64,000 bases of DNA from Kaistia soli DSM 19436 (GCF_900129325.1 NZ_FQUP01000002.1:202668-266667), one strand, 5' to 3'; positions 39,964 through 49,628 are shown, counted from the first letter of the stretch. The notes: generated by a model from the letters alone, not told the origin. Numbers and translations: made by a program.

Positions 39964-39987
39964 GGCCGGCGCCCGAAGGCGCCGGCC
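39964..39987 (-). terminator. tetraloop hairpin immediately after amtB
   Basis: GGCCGGCGCC (39964-39973) and GGCGCCGGCC (39978-39987) form a 10-bp perfect stem. Read on the minus strand the loop is TTCG in a C(UUCG)G context, an extra-stable tetraloop. It lies six bases from the amtB stop, with the T-tract terminator farther on. It may protect the mRNA end. Confidence 0.7.
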
Positions 39988-39993
39988 AAAGGC

Positions 39994-41343
39994 TTAGCTG
40001 TGATAGGCGCGCTCGCCGTGCTCGACGATGTCGAGGCCTTCGCTCTCGACTTCGGGACGCACGCGGAGGCCGATGATGATGTCGACGACCTTGTAGAGGA
40101 TCAGCGAGCCGACACCCGACCAGACGATCGTGAACAGGACGGCCTGGATCTGCACCCAGAGCTGGTGACCCATGGTCACGCCCTCGGCATAGCCGACGCC
40201 GCCGAATGAGGTCGAGGCGAGGAAGCCGGTGCCGATGGCACCGACGATACCGCCAACGCCATGGACGCCGAAGACGTCGAGGCTGTCGTCATAGCCGAAC
40301 GCGTTCTTCACCGTGGTGACGAAGAAGAAGCAGACGATGGCGGCGACGAAGCCGAGGATGATCGCGCCGACCGGACCGGCAAAGCCAGCAGCCGGAGTGA
40401 CCGCGACGAGGCCGGCGACGACGCCCGAGATGGCACCGAGCATCGACGGCTTGCCGCGAACGATCCATTCGATGAACACCCAGCCAATCGCCGCACCGGC
40501 GGTTGCAACAAAGGTGTTGATGGTGGCGAGGCCCGCGATCGGGCCGGCCGAGAGCGCCGAACCGGCGTTGAAGCCGAACCAGCCGACCCACAGCAGGGAG
40601 GCGCCGATCATCGAGTTGGTCAGCGAATGGGGCGGCATCAGATCCTTGCCGAGACCCGCACGCTTGCCGACCATGATGCAGCCGACGAGGCCCGCGATAC
40701 CGGCATTGATGTGAACGACCGTGCCGCCAGCGAAATCAAGCGCGCCGGCGGTGAACAGCCAGCCCGTCGACTGCCAGACCGAGTGTGCGACCGGGATATA
40801 GATGAAGGTGACCCAGAGGATCATGAACAGCAGCACGGCCGAGAACTTCATGCGCTCGGCGAAGGCGCCGACGATGAGGGCCGGCGTGATGGCCGCGAAG
40901 GTCATCTGGAACACGACGAAGACATATTCCGGAATGGTGCCGGAAAGCGTCTGCGGCGTGATGCCGGCGAGGAACGCCTTGGAGAGGCCGCCGATGAAGG
41001 CGCTGCCGTCCGTGAAGGCGAGCGAATAGCCGTAGAACACCCAGATCACCATCACGACGCTGGCGATCAGAAGGCACTGCATCAGCACCGAGAGCATGTT
41101 CTTGGCGCGGACGAGGCCGCCATAGAACAGCGCAAGGCCCGGCACGATCATCATCAGCACGAGCACGGAGGAGATCAGCATCCAGGCGGTATCGCCCGAA
41201 TTCAGCACCGGAGCCGCGGCAGCCGCAGCAGCAGGCGCCGCCTCGGCGGCGGGCGCGGCATCCTGGGCGGAGGCGAACGCGGTCAGGCTGAGCAGCGTTC
41301 CCGCTGCTCCCATGAGAGAGTATTTGGCATTACGCAGATTCAT
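39994..41343 (-). CDS. amtB: ammonium transporter AmtB
   Basis: 449 residues. A cleavable-looking signal peptide and an Ala/Pro-rich stretch are followed by eleven hydrophobic helices of the Amt/Rh channel. Typical blocks are FYGGLVRAKNMLSV near the start and the AWMLISSVLVLMM helix. The ATG at 41343 has an AGGAGAGG ribosome site. It is coupled to glnK upstream; GlnK plugs the channel when ammonium is plentiful. Two hairpins terminate the operon. Confidence 0.96.
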   Translation of the reverse strand: MNLRNAKYSLMGAAGTLLSLTAFASAQDAAPAAEAAPAAAAAAAPVLNSGDTAWMLISSVLVLMMIVPGLALFYGGLVRAKNMLSVLMQCLLIASVVMVIWVFYGYSLAFTDGSAFIGGLSKAFLAGITPQTLSGTIPEYVFVVFQMTFAAITPALIVGAFAERMKFSAVLLFMILWVTFIYIPVAHSVWQSTGWLFTAGALDFAGGTVVHINAGIAGLVGCIMVGKRAGLGKDLMPPHSLTNSMIGASLLWVGWFGFNAGSALSAGPIAGLATINTFVATAGAAIGWVFIEWIVRGKPSMLGAISGVVAGLVAVTPAAGFAGPVGAIILGFVAAIVCFFFVTTVKNAFGYDDSLDVFGVHGVGGIVGAIGTGFLASTSFGGVGYAEGVTMGHQLWVQIQAVLFTIVWSGVGSLILYKVVDIIIGLRVRPEVESEGLDIVEHGERAYHS

Positions 41344-41497
41344 CAGACCTCTCCTGTCGGACCGCTCTTCCGGTCGACTGATCCCATCGGCGATGGCGCG
41401 ACCCATCCCCCGGCTCCTGGCTGTCATTTCATTTCGATCCGTCATCGTTGCCCTTGCTCGCGCTGTTCGTGAAATCCACTGGTTTCAAGCCCGAGCG

Positions 41498-41839
<342 letters not shown>

Positions 41840-41935
41840 TCAGTTCCCGTCTCTTTTTGCGGCGGGTGAACCGCAAGGATCGAATGGTCGACCGGCATGC
41901 CGCCCGATTGACGCCGCTGCGCCAGCCCATAGGGA

Positions 41936-41951
41936 ATCAAGGTCCGTGCCA
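41936..41951 (-). promoter_or_regulatory. candidate sigma-54 promoter of glnK-amtB
   Basis: On the minus strand TGGCAC, five bases, TTGAT is read (41951 to 41936). This matches the -24/-12 consensus TGGCAC-N5-TTGCA/T except that the -12 GC is GA. The spacing is exact, and it lies about 100 bases before the glnK ATG. NtrC/RpoN control of glnK-amtB is well known in proteobacteria. Confidence 0.6.
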
Positions 41952-42112
41952 ACTCTCGCAACTTCGGCAAAAAGTTCAAAAATCGCGCAAACGCGGCCGA
42001 TGCTTGTCGCGAAAAGGACAGAATTCGCCGCAGATCGGCGTCCAAAATTCGCAATATGCACAAGGATTAGGCATAACGGCGACGAGATTGGATCAGTTCG
42101 CCCGCTGGTTGC

Positions 42113-42976
42113 TCACGGTTGGTGATCTCTCGCCTGACGCACAAGGCCTTCCTGGGCGACGGAGGCGACGAGGCAGCCAGCCCGGTCGTAGAGCGCGCCG
42201 CGATTGAAGCCCCGCGCACCGCTGGCGGACGGACTGTCGCAGACATAGAGCAGCCAGTCGTCGAAACGGACGGGGCGATGAAACCACATCGCGTGATCAA
42301 GGCTCGTGACCATCAGGCCGGGATCGAACACCCACCGCCCTTCTGCGATCAGCGTGGTGTCGAGCAGGGTGAGATCGGAGGCATAGGCCAGCACGGCACG
42401 CACGACAGCCGGATCGTCCGGCAATGCCATCCGGGCGCGGATCCAGCTCGCCTGGCTCTGCTCGGCCCCGCTCCGACCGAGGAAGGCCTCGAGGTCGACG
42501 GGCCGGATCTCGATCGCACGCGGCTTGCGCCAAAAGGTGAGCGCCGAGGCTGGTGCCCGGGAGGCGAGCGCGGCGAGCAGCGCGCTTTCGTCCGGAAGCG
42601 CCTCCGGCGCCGGAACGACCGGCATCGGCGCCTGATGGGCAAAGCCCGGTTCCTCGATGTGAAACGAGGCCGCCATGGCGAAGATCGCTTCACTGCCCTG
42701 GCTCGCCACGACGCGTCGCGTCGAAAAGCTGCCGCCGTCACGAATGCGCTCGACCGCATAGTCGATGGCGCCATCCGGATTGCCTGGGCGCAGGAAATAT
42801 CCATGCAGAGAATGCACCAGCCGGGCCGGATCGACGGTCCGCGAGGCGGCGATCAGCGCCTGGCCGATGACCTGGCCGCCAAACACGCGCCGCCAACCGG
42901 GATCGACGCTGCGACCCCGGTAGTGGTTGATTTCAAGGGGTTCGAGATCAAGTATCCCAAGGAGGTCGTCGGTCAC
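42113..42976 (-). CDS. tesB: acyl-CoA thioesterase II
   Basis: A 287-residue double-hotdog thioesterase that hydrolyses acyl-CoA. The first hotdog contains VFGGQVIGQALIAA, the second DHAMWFHRPVRFDDWLLY with the catalytic acidic residue region. The start is the GTG at 42976, ahead of DDLLGILDLEPLE; the frame runs further upstream but has a different, Arg-rich composition and overlaps the divergent hydroxylase. The convergent neighbour region is the glnK promoter. Confidence 0.93.
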   Translation of the reverse strand: MTDDLLGILDLEPLEINHYRGRSVDPGWRRVFGGQVIGQALIAASRTVDPARLVHSLHGYFLRPGNPDGAIDYAVERIRDGGSFSTRRVVASQGSEAIFAMAASFHIEEPGFAHQAPMPVVPAPEALPDESALLAALASRAPASALTFWRKPRAIEIRPVDLEAFLGRSGAEQSQASWIRARMALPDDPAVVRAVLAYASDLTLLDTTLIAEGRWVFDPGLMVTSLDHAMWFHRPVRFDDWLLYVCDSPSASGARGFNRGALYDRAGCLVASVAQEGLVRQARDHQP

Positions 42977-43086
42977 CCTTGGCTGTCCCCTCGTCTCAAG
43001 CCGTCCGTCTGCGCGCCATTCCAGTTGCGGCGCAGCCGGGACGGTGTCAAGCCGGGTCGCAAAACCCGTCAACCAACGGATACAGC

Positions 43087-44328
43087 ATGACCGCCACCGA
43101 TGACGCCGCCGCGCCGCCCCTCGACGTCCTGATCGCCGGCGGCGGCTATGTCGGGCTTTCGCTGGCCCTGGCCCTGAAGCGGGGGGCACCTTCGCTTGAC
43201 GTGGCGGTGGTCGATCCGGCGCCCGCGGGCGCAGCTGCACGCGACGGTCGCGCCTCAGCCATCGCCAGCGCCGCCCGCGAGATGCTGACCGCGCTCGGCG
43301 TCTGGTCGACTCTCGAGCCGCTCGCCCAGCCCGTCGAGGATATGATCGTCACCGACAGCCGCACACGCGACCCGGTGCGGCCCGTGTTCCTCACTTTCGC
43401 GCGCGAAGAAGGCAGCGCGGCGCCGTTCGCCCATATGGTGCCGAACGGTGCCCTGGTCGCGGCGCTGTCCGACGCCGCCGACCGTGCAGGCGTTACGCGG
43501 ATTGCCGGGAGCGGCGTTACGGATTTCGAGACAGGTACGGCGTTTCAACGCATCACGCTCGCCGACGGCACGACGAGGCGCGCCCGTCTCCTAGTCGCGG
43601 CCGATGGCGCCAAATCAAGGCTTCGCGCGCTCGCCGGCATTCAAACCGTCGGCTGGGGTTATGGCCAGTCTGGCATCGTCGTCACGGTCAAGCATGAGCG
43701 GCCGCATCATGGCCGGGCCGAGGAACATTTCCTGCCCGCGGGGCCCTTCGCGATCCTTCCGCTGCCCGACAATCGCTCCTCATTGGTGTGGACGGAGAGT
43801 ACCGAGACGGCCGATCGGCTGGTTGCCGCCGATCCGTTCACCTTCGCCATCGAACTGGAGCGCCGCTTCGGACATCATCTCGGCGCGATCACCGCCGAGG
43901 GAACGCCACGCGCCTATCCACTCGGCTTGATGATCGCCCGCCGCTTCGTGGCGCCGCGTTTCGCGCTTTGCGGCGATTCGGCGCATGCCATCCATCCCGT
44001 GGCAGGGCAGGGGCTCAATCTCGGCTTCAAGGATGCGGCCGCGCTGGCCGAAAGCGTGGTGGAAGCGGCCCGGCTCGGCTCCGATCCGGGCTCCGCCGAC
44101 GCCCTGTCGCGCTATGAGCGCTGGCGCCGGTTCGACACAGTGCAGATGGGCATGGTGACGGACGGCCTCAACCGTCTCTTCTCCAACGACAGCCCGGCCC
44201 TGCGCATCGTGCGCGATGTCGGCCTGGGGCTCGTCGATCGGCTGCCGGGGCTGAAGCGCCGCTTCATCGGCGCCGCCGCCGACGCAGACCCGTCAGCACC
44301 CAGGCTGCTGCGGGGCGAGGCGATCTGA
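43087..44328 (+). CDS. FAD-dependent ubiquinone-biosynthesis hydroxylase (UbiH/UbiF/UbiL-type)
   Basis: 413 residues. The N-terminal dinucleotide-binding motif IAGGGYVGLSLAL is at about 16-28. The FAD motif CGDSAHAIHPVAGQGLNLGF is near residue 300. This is the aromatic hydroxylase family that adds hydroxyls to the quinone ring. Alphaproteobacteria carry several members with different regiospecificity (UbiH, UbiL, UbiM), and the position acted on cannot be told here. The ATG at 43087 lies 110 bases from the divergent tesB start. Confidence 0.9.
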   Translation: MTATDDAAAPPLDVLIAGGGYVGLSLALALKRGAPSLDVAVVDPAPAGAAARDGRASAIASAAREMLTALGVWSTLEPLAQPVEDMIVTDSRTRDPVRPVFLTFAREEGSAAPFAHMVPNGALVAALSDAADRAGVTRIAGSGVTDFETGTAFQRITLADGTTRRARLLVAADGAKSRLRALAGIQTVGWGYGQSGIVVTVKHERPHHGRAEEHFLPAGPFAILPLPDNRSSLVWTESTETADRLVAADPFTFAIELERRFGHHLGAITAEGTPRAYPLGLMIARRFVAPRFALCGDSAHAIHPVAGQGLNLGFKDAAALAESVVEAARLGSDPGSADALSRYERWRRFDTVQMGMVTDGLNRLFSNDSPALRIVRDVGLGLVDRLPGLKRRFIGAAADADPSAPRLLRGEAI

Positions 44329-44334
44329 CGAGGC

Positions 44335-44535
44335 TTAATCGTCGGCGAGCGGACGCGCCTCGTCGGGCAGCATGATCGGGATGCCATCGCGGATCGGATA
44401 GGCGAGCCGCGCTGCGCGGCTCACCAGTTCCTGCTTGGCCTCGTCATAGGAAAGCGCCGTCTTGGTGACCGGGCAGACGAGCAGCTCCAGCATCTTGACG
44501 TCGATCCGGGCGGCCGGGCGTTCGAGAGCAGCCAA
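44335..44535 (-). CDS. Trm112 family protein
   Basis: A 66-residue small domain: [17 protein letters not shown], then [18 protein letters not shown]. The eukaryotic relative is the activator subunit of several methyltransferases; the bacterial proteins are of unknown role, and the zinc cysteines of eukaryotic Trm112 are incomplete here (one Cys). The stop is seven bases from the convergent hydroxylase. It lies nine bases downstream of the LON-domain gene. Confidence 0.88.
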   Translation of the reverse strand: MAALERPAARIDVKMLELLVCPVTKTALSYDEAKQELVSRAARLAYPIRDGIPIMLPDEARPLADD

Positions 44536-44544
44536 CTCCGCCCC

Positions 44545-45219
44545 CTATTGCAGCAGCGGCGACGGGCCGCCATCGCCCCCGCGCGCCAAAGACATCTCGG
44601 TCAGCGCGATCAGCGTCTCGGCGCGGGCACGAAGATCCGCTGCCTCGAGAAGCGCCTGCTTCTCTGCCGGGCCATAAGGGCTCATCATCGACAGCGCATT
44701 GACCAGCGTCTCGTTCGACGTGCGGCCGATATTGTCCCAGTCCGCCTCGAGCCGGTTCGCCTCGAGATAAGCGCGGAACACGTCGAGCAGTTTGGTGCGC
44801 TCGACGGCCTCGGCGCCAGCGTTTTCGGCGAAGTCCGCGTTGAAGTCCTCGGTCGAGACCCGGCAGATCCGGAAACCAGCCCGGCCGGGCAACTCCGCCA
44901 CCAGCTTGAACCGCGCAATGCCGGTCAGGCAGATCATGTAGCGCCCGTCATCGGTCTCGGCATAGGACGTGACGCGGCCGACGCAGCCGATTGCGGACAG
45001 CGCCGGCTCATCGCCATCCGATGCAGATCCGGCCGGCTGGATCATGCCGATCAGCCGGTTGCCGGCCATGGCCTCGTCGACCATGGCGAGATAGCGCGGC
45101 TCGAAGATATTGAGCGGCATCTGCCCACGCGGCAGCAGCAGCGCTCCAGCGAGTGGAAACACCGGAACGCTGTCGGGAATGTCCCGTGGGCCTTCATAAT
45201 GGGCCTTGCCAACCTGCAT
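44545..45219 (-). CDS. LON peptidase N-terminal (substrate-binding) domain protein
   Basis: 224 residues. Only the LAN/LON substrate-binding domain is present: VPVFPLAGALLLPRGQMPLNIFEPRYLAMV and GCVGRVTSY. No AAA+ or protease domain follows. Such stand-alone proteins are common next to trxA-like and Trm112 genes in Hyphomicrobiales. It lies 12 bases downstream of the thioredoxin-TPR gene and is probably co-transcribed with it. Confidence 0.9.
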   Translation of the reverse strand: MQVGKAHYEGPRDIPDSVPVFPLAGALLLPRGQMPLNIFEPRYLAMVDEAMAGNRLIGMIQPAGSASDGDEPALSAIGCVGRVTSYAETDDGRYMICLTGIARFKLVAELPGRAGFRICRVSTEDFNADFAENAGAEAVERTKLLDVFRAYLEANRLEADWDNIGRTSNETLVNALSMMSPYGPAEKQALLEAADLRARAETLIALTEMSLARGGDGGPSPLLQ

Positions 45220-45231
45220 GCGGACTTCGCC

Positions 45232-46161
45232 TTACGAGAACAGGATCGAGGAGAGCCGACGACGCCCTGAAAGGGTGGCCTCGTCGGTCGGTCCCCAGGC
45301 CTCGAACAGCTGGACCAGCTGCTTGCGTGCCTTGTCTTCCTCCCAATTGCGATTGACGCGAACGATTTCAAGGAGGAGGTCGGTCGCCTCCTCGCGATCG
45401 CCCTTGGCATTGCGCAGAAGCGCCAGATCGAACAGCGCTGCGAAATCCTTGCGATTCTCGGCAATGCGCGCCCGCAATTCGCCTTCCTCGCCGAGCTCGG
45501 CCGTCTGCTCGATCAGCGCGAGCTGTGCCCGAACAGCGGCGATCTGCGGATCAGCGGCCTTGGCTTCGGGAACGCTGTCAATCAATGCCTTGGCCTGGTC
45601 GACCTGGCCCATCGCAAGATGGCAGCTCGCGAGACCCGCCAGCGCCTTGACGTTCTCCGGCTCGGCCGCCAGCACGGCCGCGAAGATCTGCGCCGCGTCA
45701 GCAACGGCGCCCGCCTCGATCAGTGCACCCGCTTCCTCCAGCGCAGCGTCGATCTCGGAAGCACCGCCGGGACCGGCCAGCTTCTCGATGAACGCCTTGA
45801 TCTGGCCCTCGGGGACAGCGCCCATGAAGCCGTCGACCGGCTGACCGTCGACGAAGGCGATGACGGCAGGGATGGACTGGATGCCAAGCTGGCCCGCGAC
45901 CTGCGGATGGTCGTCAATGTTCATCTTGACGAGGCGCACCGCACCCTTGGCACCCTTCACCACCTTTTCGAGCACCGGGGTCAGCTGCTTGCACGGCCCG
46001 CACCATGGCGCCCAGAAATCAACGAGAACCGGCTGGCGGCGCGATTCCTCGATGACGTCCTTGGCAAAGGTCTGAGTGGTCGTGTCACGGACAAGGTCTC
46101 CGCCGGCAGGCGCGGGTTCCTGCTGATAGGACGACCCGAAGCTGTAGCTGGGCTGGTTCAT
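45232..46161 (-). CDS. thioredoxin-TPR protein (YbbN/CnoX-like)
   Basis: 308 residues. An N-terminal thioredoxin domain with the active site WCGPCKQL (about 70-77) is followed by TPR-like helices (about 160-300). This matches the co-chaperone family YbbN/CnoX that protects clients during stress. The active site here has both cysteines, whereas E. coli CnoX has SxxC, so it may be redox-active. The ATG at 46161 was chosen; an upstream in-frame ATG has no homology. Confidence 0.92.
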   Translation of the reverse strand: MNQPSYSFGSSYQQEPAPAGGDLVRDTTTQTFAKDVIEESRRQPVLVDFWAPWCGPCKQLTPVLEKVVKGAKGAVRLVKMNIDDHPQVAGQLGIQSIPAVIAFVDGQPVDGFMGAVPEGQIKAFIEKLAGPGGASEIDAALEEAGALIEAGAVADAAQIFAAVLAAEPENVKALAGLASCHLAMGQVDQAKALIDSVPEAKAADPQIAAVRAQLALIEQTAELGEEGELRARIAENRKDFAALFDLALLRNAKGDREEATDLLLEIVRVNRNWEEDKARKQLVQLFEAWGPTDEATLSGRRRLSSILFS

Positions 46162-46239
46162 GAGCGTCACGCCTCGATTGTGTGGCTGCCGGTGGCCCGG
46201 CACGTTTCAGGTGCAGAAGATGGAACTTCGCGGCGCGAT

Positions 46240-46818
46240 TTACAAATCCGCAGCTAGTTCGGCCATGCCGAAATCGATGACGAGCGGCTCATGGCCTGTC
46301 GCCCGCACGAAAGCGAGAAGATCGCCGGCCGCGATGCAGGTTGAGGCAGTATTGACGAGCGGATGGAAGTTCGCTGCCTCGCCCTCCAGAAAGCGGCGGT
46401 CGAGCACAAGCGTGACGCGCGGCGGGGCGTCGTTCAGCAATGCGAACGGCGTAACGGATCCGGGCGTCACGCCGAGGACGTCAAGGAGCAGGTCGGCCGA
46501 ACCGAATGAAAGCCGGCCCGATCCACCGATGGCCTCATGCAGCCGCTTCAGGTCGACGACGCTGTCCTCGACCGCGACGACAAGGAAGAGCCGCCCCTTC
46601 TTGTCCTTGAGAAACAGGTTCTTGCTGTGCAGGCCGCGCATCTCAAGTCGAAGACGCTTGCCGTCAGCCACGGTGAAGAGCGCCGGATGCTCGATCGTCT
46701 CCGTCGCGATCCCGAGCCCCTCCAGAAAGCCAAACAGATCCTCGCGCGATTTGCGAGTCGGCGCGCCCACCGGTACAGGCTGGAGAGGCGAATGCGGCAG
46801 CGGATCGGACTTGGGCAC
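46240..46818 (-). CDS. YbaK/aminoacyl-tRNA deacylase (ProX-like)
   Basis: About 192 residues. The YbaK/EbsC fold is visible: IEHPALFTVADGKRLRLEMRG, then NLFLKDKKGRLFLVVA and GVTPGSVTPFALLN. The family removes misacylated amino acids, commonly Ala from tRNA-Pro in ProXp-Ala. The start is a GTG at 46818; the frame is open 126 bases further upstream with an ATG at 46944 that lacks homology. It shares the strand with the thioredoxin gene, 78 bases away. Confidence 0.85.
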   Translation of the reverse strand: MPKSDPLPHSPLQPVPVGAPTRKSREDLFGFLEGLGIATETIEHPALFTVADGKRLRLEMRGLHSKNLFLKDKKGRLFLVVAVEDSVVDLKRLHEAIGGSGRLSFGSADLLLDVLGVTPGSVTPFALLNDAPPRVTLVLDRRFLEGEAANFHPLVNTASTCIAAGDLLAFVRATGHEPLVIDFGMAELAADL

Positions 46819-46984
46819 AGGCGATTCTCCGGCGCGAAAGGCACCGGAAACGGCGCCGCGCTGCTCTTCTAGCCCCTCGCGCGGGGGCGGCCAATGCCCC
46901 CTGTGGATCGCCGGCAAATTGCCTGTTGCAATCCTCCGGACCATAAGTCATAAGGTGCGCCGTCCGGCAGCGTCGGGCACGGAA

Positions 46985-47059
46985 GCGGGTGTAGCTCAGG
47001 GGTAGAGCATAACCTTGCCAAGGTTAGGGTCGAGGGTTCGAATCCCTTCGCCCGCTCCA
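46985..47059 (+). tRNA. tRNA-Gly (anticodon GCC)
   Basis: Hand-drawn cloverleaf: acceptor GCGGGTG/CGCCCGC, D-stem GCTC/GAGC, anticodon stem TAACC/GGTTA with loop TTGCCAA, T-stem GAGGG/CCCTT with loop TTCGAAT, discriminator T and encoded CCA. The anticodon is GCC, reading GGC/GGT glycine codons. An intrinsic terminator follows 20 bases on. Confidence 0.96.
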
Positions 47060-47079
47060 AAATTTCCAGGCAAATCAAG

Positions 47080-47109
47080 AAAATCGCCCTTCGGGGCGAT
47101 TTTTGCTTT
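47080..47109 (+). terminator. intrinsic terminator of tRNA-Gly
   Basis: AAAATCGCCC (47080-47089) and GGGCGATTTT (47094-47103) form a 10-bp stem closed by a TTCG tetraloop and followed by T-rich sequence. It begins 20 bases after the tRNA CCA. Confidence 0.9.
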
Positions 47110-47327
47110 TGGGCCTTGTTTCGCGTTTCGGCGATTTTCGGCCCGTTCACCCTGTGTGATCGTCCCGGCCGAACGCACGGCGCCCTCCTGGCCCAATCTC
47201 CCACCACATCAACTACCACGCACAGGCTCGCGCACGTCCTGTCCGCGCCCGCAGTCCGCACGACGCCCGTGCGTCGATGCTGCTTTTCGCCTTGTCGCGG
47301 TCGACAGGAAAAACTGCTGCCCGACCG

Positions 47328-47358
47328 TTGACAGAAGTCAATCATTGATCACTATAGG
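47328..47358 (+). promoter_or_regulatory. candidate promoter of hyuA operon
   Basis: A perfect TTGACA at 47328-47333 is followed 19 bases on by TATAGG (47353-47358), inside the only A+T-rich stretch in the gap. The spacing is slightly long. It would give a leader of about 240 bases. Confidence 0.35.
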
Positions 47359-47374
47359 AAATATATTCGTTCAA

Positions 47375-47390
47375 CGGAAATTTGGTTCCG
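47375..47390. promoter_or_regulatory. inverted repeat, possible operator of hyuA operon
   Basis: CGGAA, six bases, TTCCG forms a 5-bp inverted repeat placed just downstream of the promoter-like element. It resembles an operator half-site pair, but the arms are short and no regulator gene is adjacent. Confidence 0.3.
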
Positions 47391-47600
47391 ATCATGCAGC
47401 TTGTTTCTCACAGCGGCATTCGGGCGGCTGGCATATGCCGATCGCGCGCCGGATCGCTGACGCGGCATTCGGGCGAGGTTCGGGCTATGGACGTCGTATC
47501 CCTGAGGCCGTTAGGCGGCGGTGCCCCTCGCCCCCGAAACGATCGCTTTCGCCAAGGGCCTTCTTCCTAGGCGAACCCAAAGAATTTCACGGAGACAAGC

Positions 47601-49628
47601 ATGGCAACGCGGATCGGCGTCGATATCGGCGGCACATTCACGGATCTCGTCTACTATGACGAGGGCAGCGGGCAGACGACCGAAGGCAAGGTGCCGACCG
47701 TTCCGCACGCGCCCGAGGAAGGCGTTGTCGCCGCGATCAAGGGCCATGTCCCCCCGGCTGTCATCGAGGCGGCTGAATTCTTCCTGCATGGCACCACGGT
47801 CGGTCTCAATGCGCTGCTAGAACGACGGGGCGCCAAGGTTGGCCTGATCGCGACGGAGGGCTTCCGCGACGTGCTGGAAATCCGGCGCGGCGACCGCACC
47901 GAGATGTACAACCTGTTCTGGAAGCAACCGGCGCCGCTCGTGCCGCGTCGCCTGCGCCTCGAAGTGCCCGAGCGCATGATGGCCAATGGCCAGGTGTTCC
48001 GTCCGCTCGAAGAAGGCGCCGTTGCGCCGATTGTCGCGGCCTTCGCCGCCGAAGATGTCGACAGCATCGCCGTCTGCCTGATGAACGCCTATGCCAATCC
48101 GGCGCATGAATTGCGGGTCGAGGCGCTGATCCGCGAAGCAGGCTTTACCGGCGGAATTTCACTCTCGCACCGCATCTCCGGCGAATATCGCGAATATGAG
48201 CGGACCTCGACGACGGTGATCGACGCCTTCGTGCGGGCCCGGATGTCCAACTATCTCCGCCGCCTCGACGAGCGCCTCCGCGAACTTGGCTTCAAGGGCA
48301 CCAGCCTCATCACGCGCTCGGGCGGCGGATCCATGACCTTCGCCGAAGCCGAAGAACGCCCCTTCGAGACGATCATGTCTGGCCCGGTCGGCGGCGCGCA
48401 GGGCGCCAGCGAACTGGCCACTGCGCTCGATATCCGCGCGCTGATCACCGCCGATGTCGGCGGCACCAGCTTCGACACGGCGCTCATCCTCGATGGCGCG
48501 GCGCAGGTGCTGTTCGAAGGCTCGATCGACCAGATGCCGGTGCAGACCCCCTGGGTCGACGTCCGCTCGATCGGCTCCGGTGGCGGCTCGATTGCCCACG
48601 TCGACATCGGCGGCCTGATGCGCGTCGGCCCGCGCAGCGCCGGCGCCGTGCCCGGCCCCGCCTGCTATGGCAAGGGCGGCACCGAGCCGGCCATGACCGA
48701 CGCGGCCGCGGTGCTCGGCATGCTCGGCACGGGCAAGCTCGCCTCAGGCATCAACCTCGCTTTTGACAAGGCGTCGGACGCGATCGAACGGGTCGGCGCG
48801 GCCATCGGCCAGAATGTTGAGGCGACGGCCGTCGGCATCATGCGGATCTCCGCCTCCGCCATGGCCAATGCGATGCGGGAAGTATCGGTCGAACAAGGCC
48901 TCGACCCGCGCGAAATGACACTGCTGCCCTTCGGTGGCGCCGGACCGCTGATGGCCTGTCTGCTCGCCGACGAACTCGGCATGCAGCGCATCGTCGTTCC
49001 GCCGCTCGCTGGCAATTTCTCCGCCTGGGGGCTGCTCGGCGCCGACATGGTCCAGGCTGCGGCGCGCACACGCATCATGCCGCTCGCCGACGAGAACCTC
49101 GCATTCGTCAACGATATTCTTACCGAACTGTTCGAATCGATCGGCGGTCGCGGTGCGCATCTTGGCCGCGATGCCGAGCCCTCGGCCCGGCTCGATCTGC
49201 GCTATCGCGGCCAGGAGCACTGGCTGTCGATCGATATCGAGCTGGAGGACCGTGCGATCACCGAAAGCGTCGCCAGCATCGCCGACCGCTTCCGCGCCGA
49301 ATATGCGCGCAGCTTCGGCAGCACGATGAATGACGGGATCGAGATCGTCTCGATCCGCGCGACATCGCGCATCCCATTGCCGCGCCGGCAGATGACGCCG
49401 CGCCCGATCGAGGCGAGCGGTGCGGCCGAGGAAGCCTTCGAGGCCTATTCGTTCCGCCTCGGCAAACGCGTGCCGTTCCGCCTGATCGACCGGGCCGCCA
49501 TCGGCGAGGCCATCGACGGCCCGGCGATCGTCACCGAGAGCACGGCGACACTCTATATCGATGCGGGCTGGCAGGTACGAACCGGCGCCATCGGCGAACT
49601 GATCCTCGAGCGAAAGGCGCTGAACTGA
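47601..49628 (+). CDS. hyuA: hydantoinase/oxoprolinase family protein, subunit A
   Basis: A 675-residue ATP-dependent ring-opening subunit. The N-terminal nucleotide-binding motif DIGGTFTDLVYYD is at about 6-18. Further family blocks are HGTTVGLNALLERRG, then DVGGTSFDTALI and GSGGGSIAHVD. The substrate could be a hydantoin, 5-oxoproline, or N-methylhydantoin; it cannot be told here. The stop overlaps the start of hyuB by one base, so the subunits are coupled. The ATG at 47601 follows CGGAGAC. Confidence 0.93.
   Translation: MATRIGVDIGGTFTDLVYYDEGSGQTTEGKVPTVPHAPEEGVVAAIKGHVPPAVIEAAEFFLHGTTVGLNALLERRGAKVGLIATEGFRDVLEIRRGDRTEMYNLFWKQPAPLVPRRLRLEVPERMMANGQVFRPLEEGAVAPIVAAFAAEDVDSIAVCLMNAYANPAHELRVEALIREAGFTGGISLSHRISGEYREYERTSTTVIDAFVRARMSNYLRRLDERLRELGFKGTSLITRSGGGSMTFAEAEERPFETIMSGPVGGAQGASELATALDIRALITADVGGTSFDTALILDGAAQVLFEGSIDQMPVQTPWVDVRSIGSGGGSIAHVDIGGLMRVGPRSAGAVPGPACYGKGGTEPAMTDAAAVLGMLGTGKLASGINLAFDKASDAIERVGAAIGQNVEATAVGIMRISASAMANAMREVSVEQGLDPREMTLLPFGGAGPLMACLLADELGMQRIVVPPLAGNFSAWGLLGADMVQAAARTRIMPLADENLAFVNDILTELFESIGGRGAHLGRDAEPSARLDLRYRGQEHWLSIDIELEDRAITESVASIADRFRAEYARSFGSTMNDGIEIVSIRATSRIPLPRRQMTPRPIEASGAAEEAFEAYSFRLGKRVPFRLIDRAAIGEAIDGPAIVTESTATLYIDAGWQVRTGAIGELILERKALN

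Larger units (their letters stand above)
47110..47600. other. long intergenic region upstream of hyuA
   Basis: About 490 bases without a convincing gene. The first half is C-rich with no open frame of normal composition. A local A+T-rich island around 47325-47390 holds a promoter-like element and an inverted repeat (CGGAA-N6-TTCCG). The last 200 bases carry no recognised element except the hyuA ribosome site. The small open frames here look like chance. Confidence 0.6.

Noticed and set aside
39889-39987. G+C-rich palindromes as an origin or attachment site
   Set aside because: They are tandem hairpins after amtB, one with a T tract, and are explained as terminator and mRNA-end structure.
42977-43240. 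N-terminal extension of tesB
   Set aside because: Arg/Pro-rich and overlaps the divergent hydroxylase gene; TesB homology begins at the GTG 42976.
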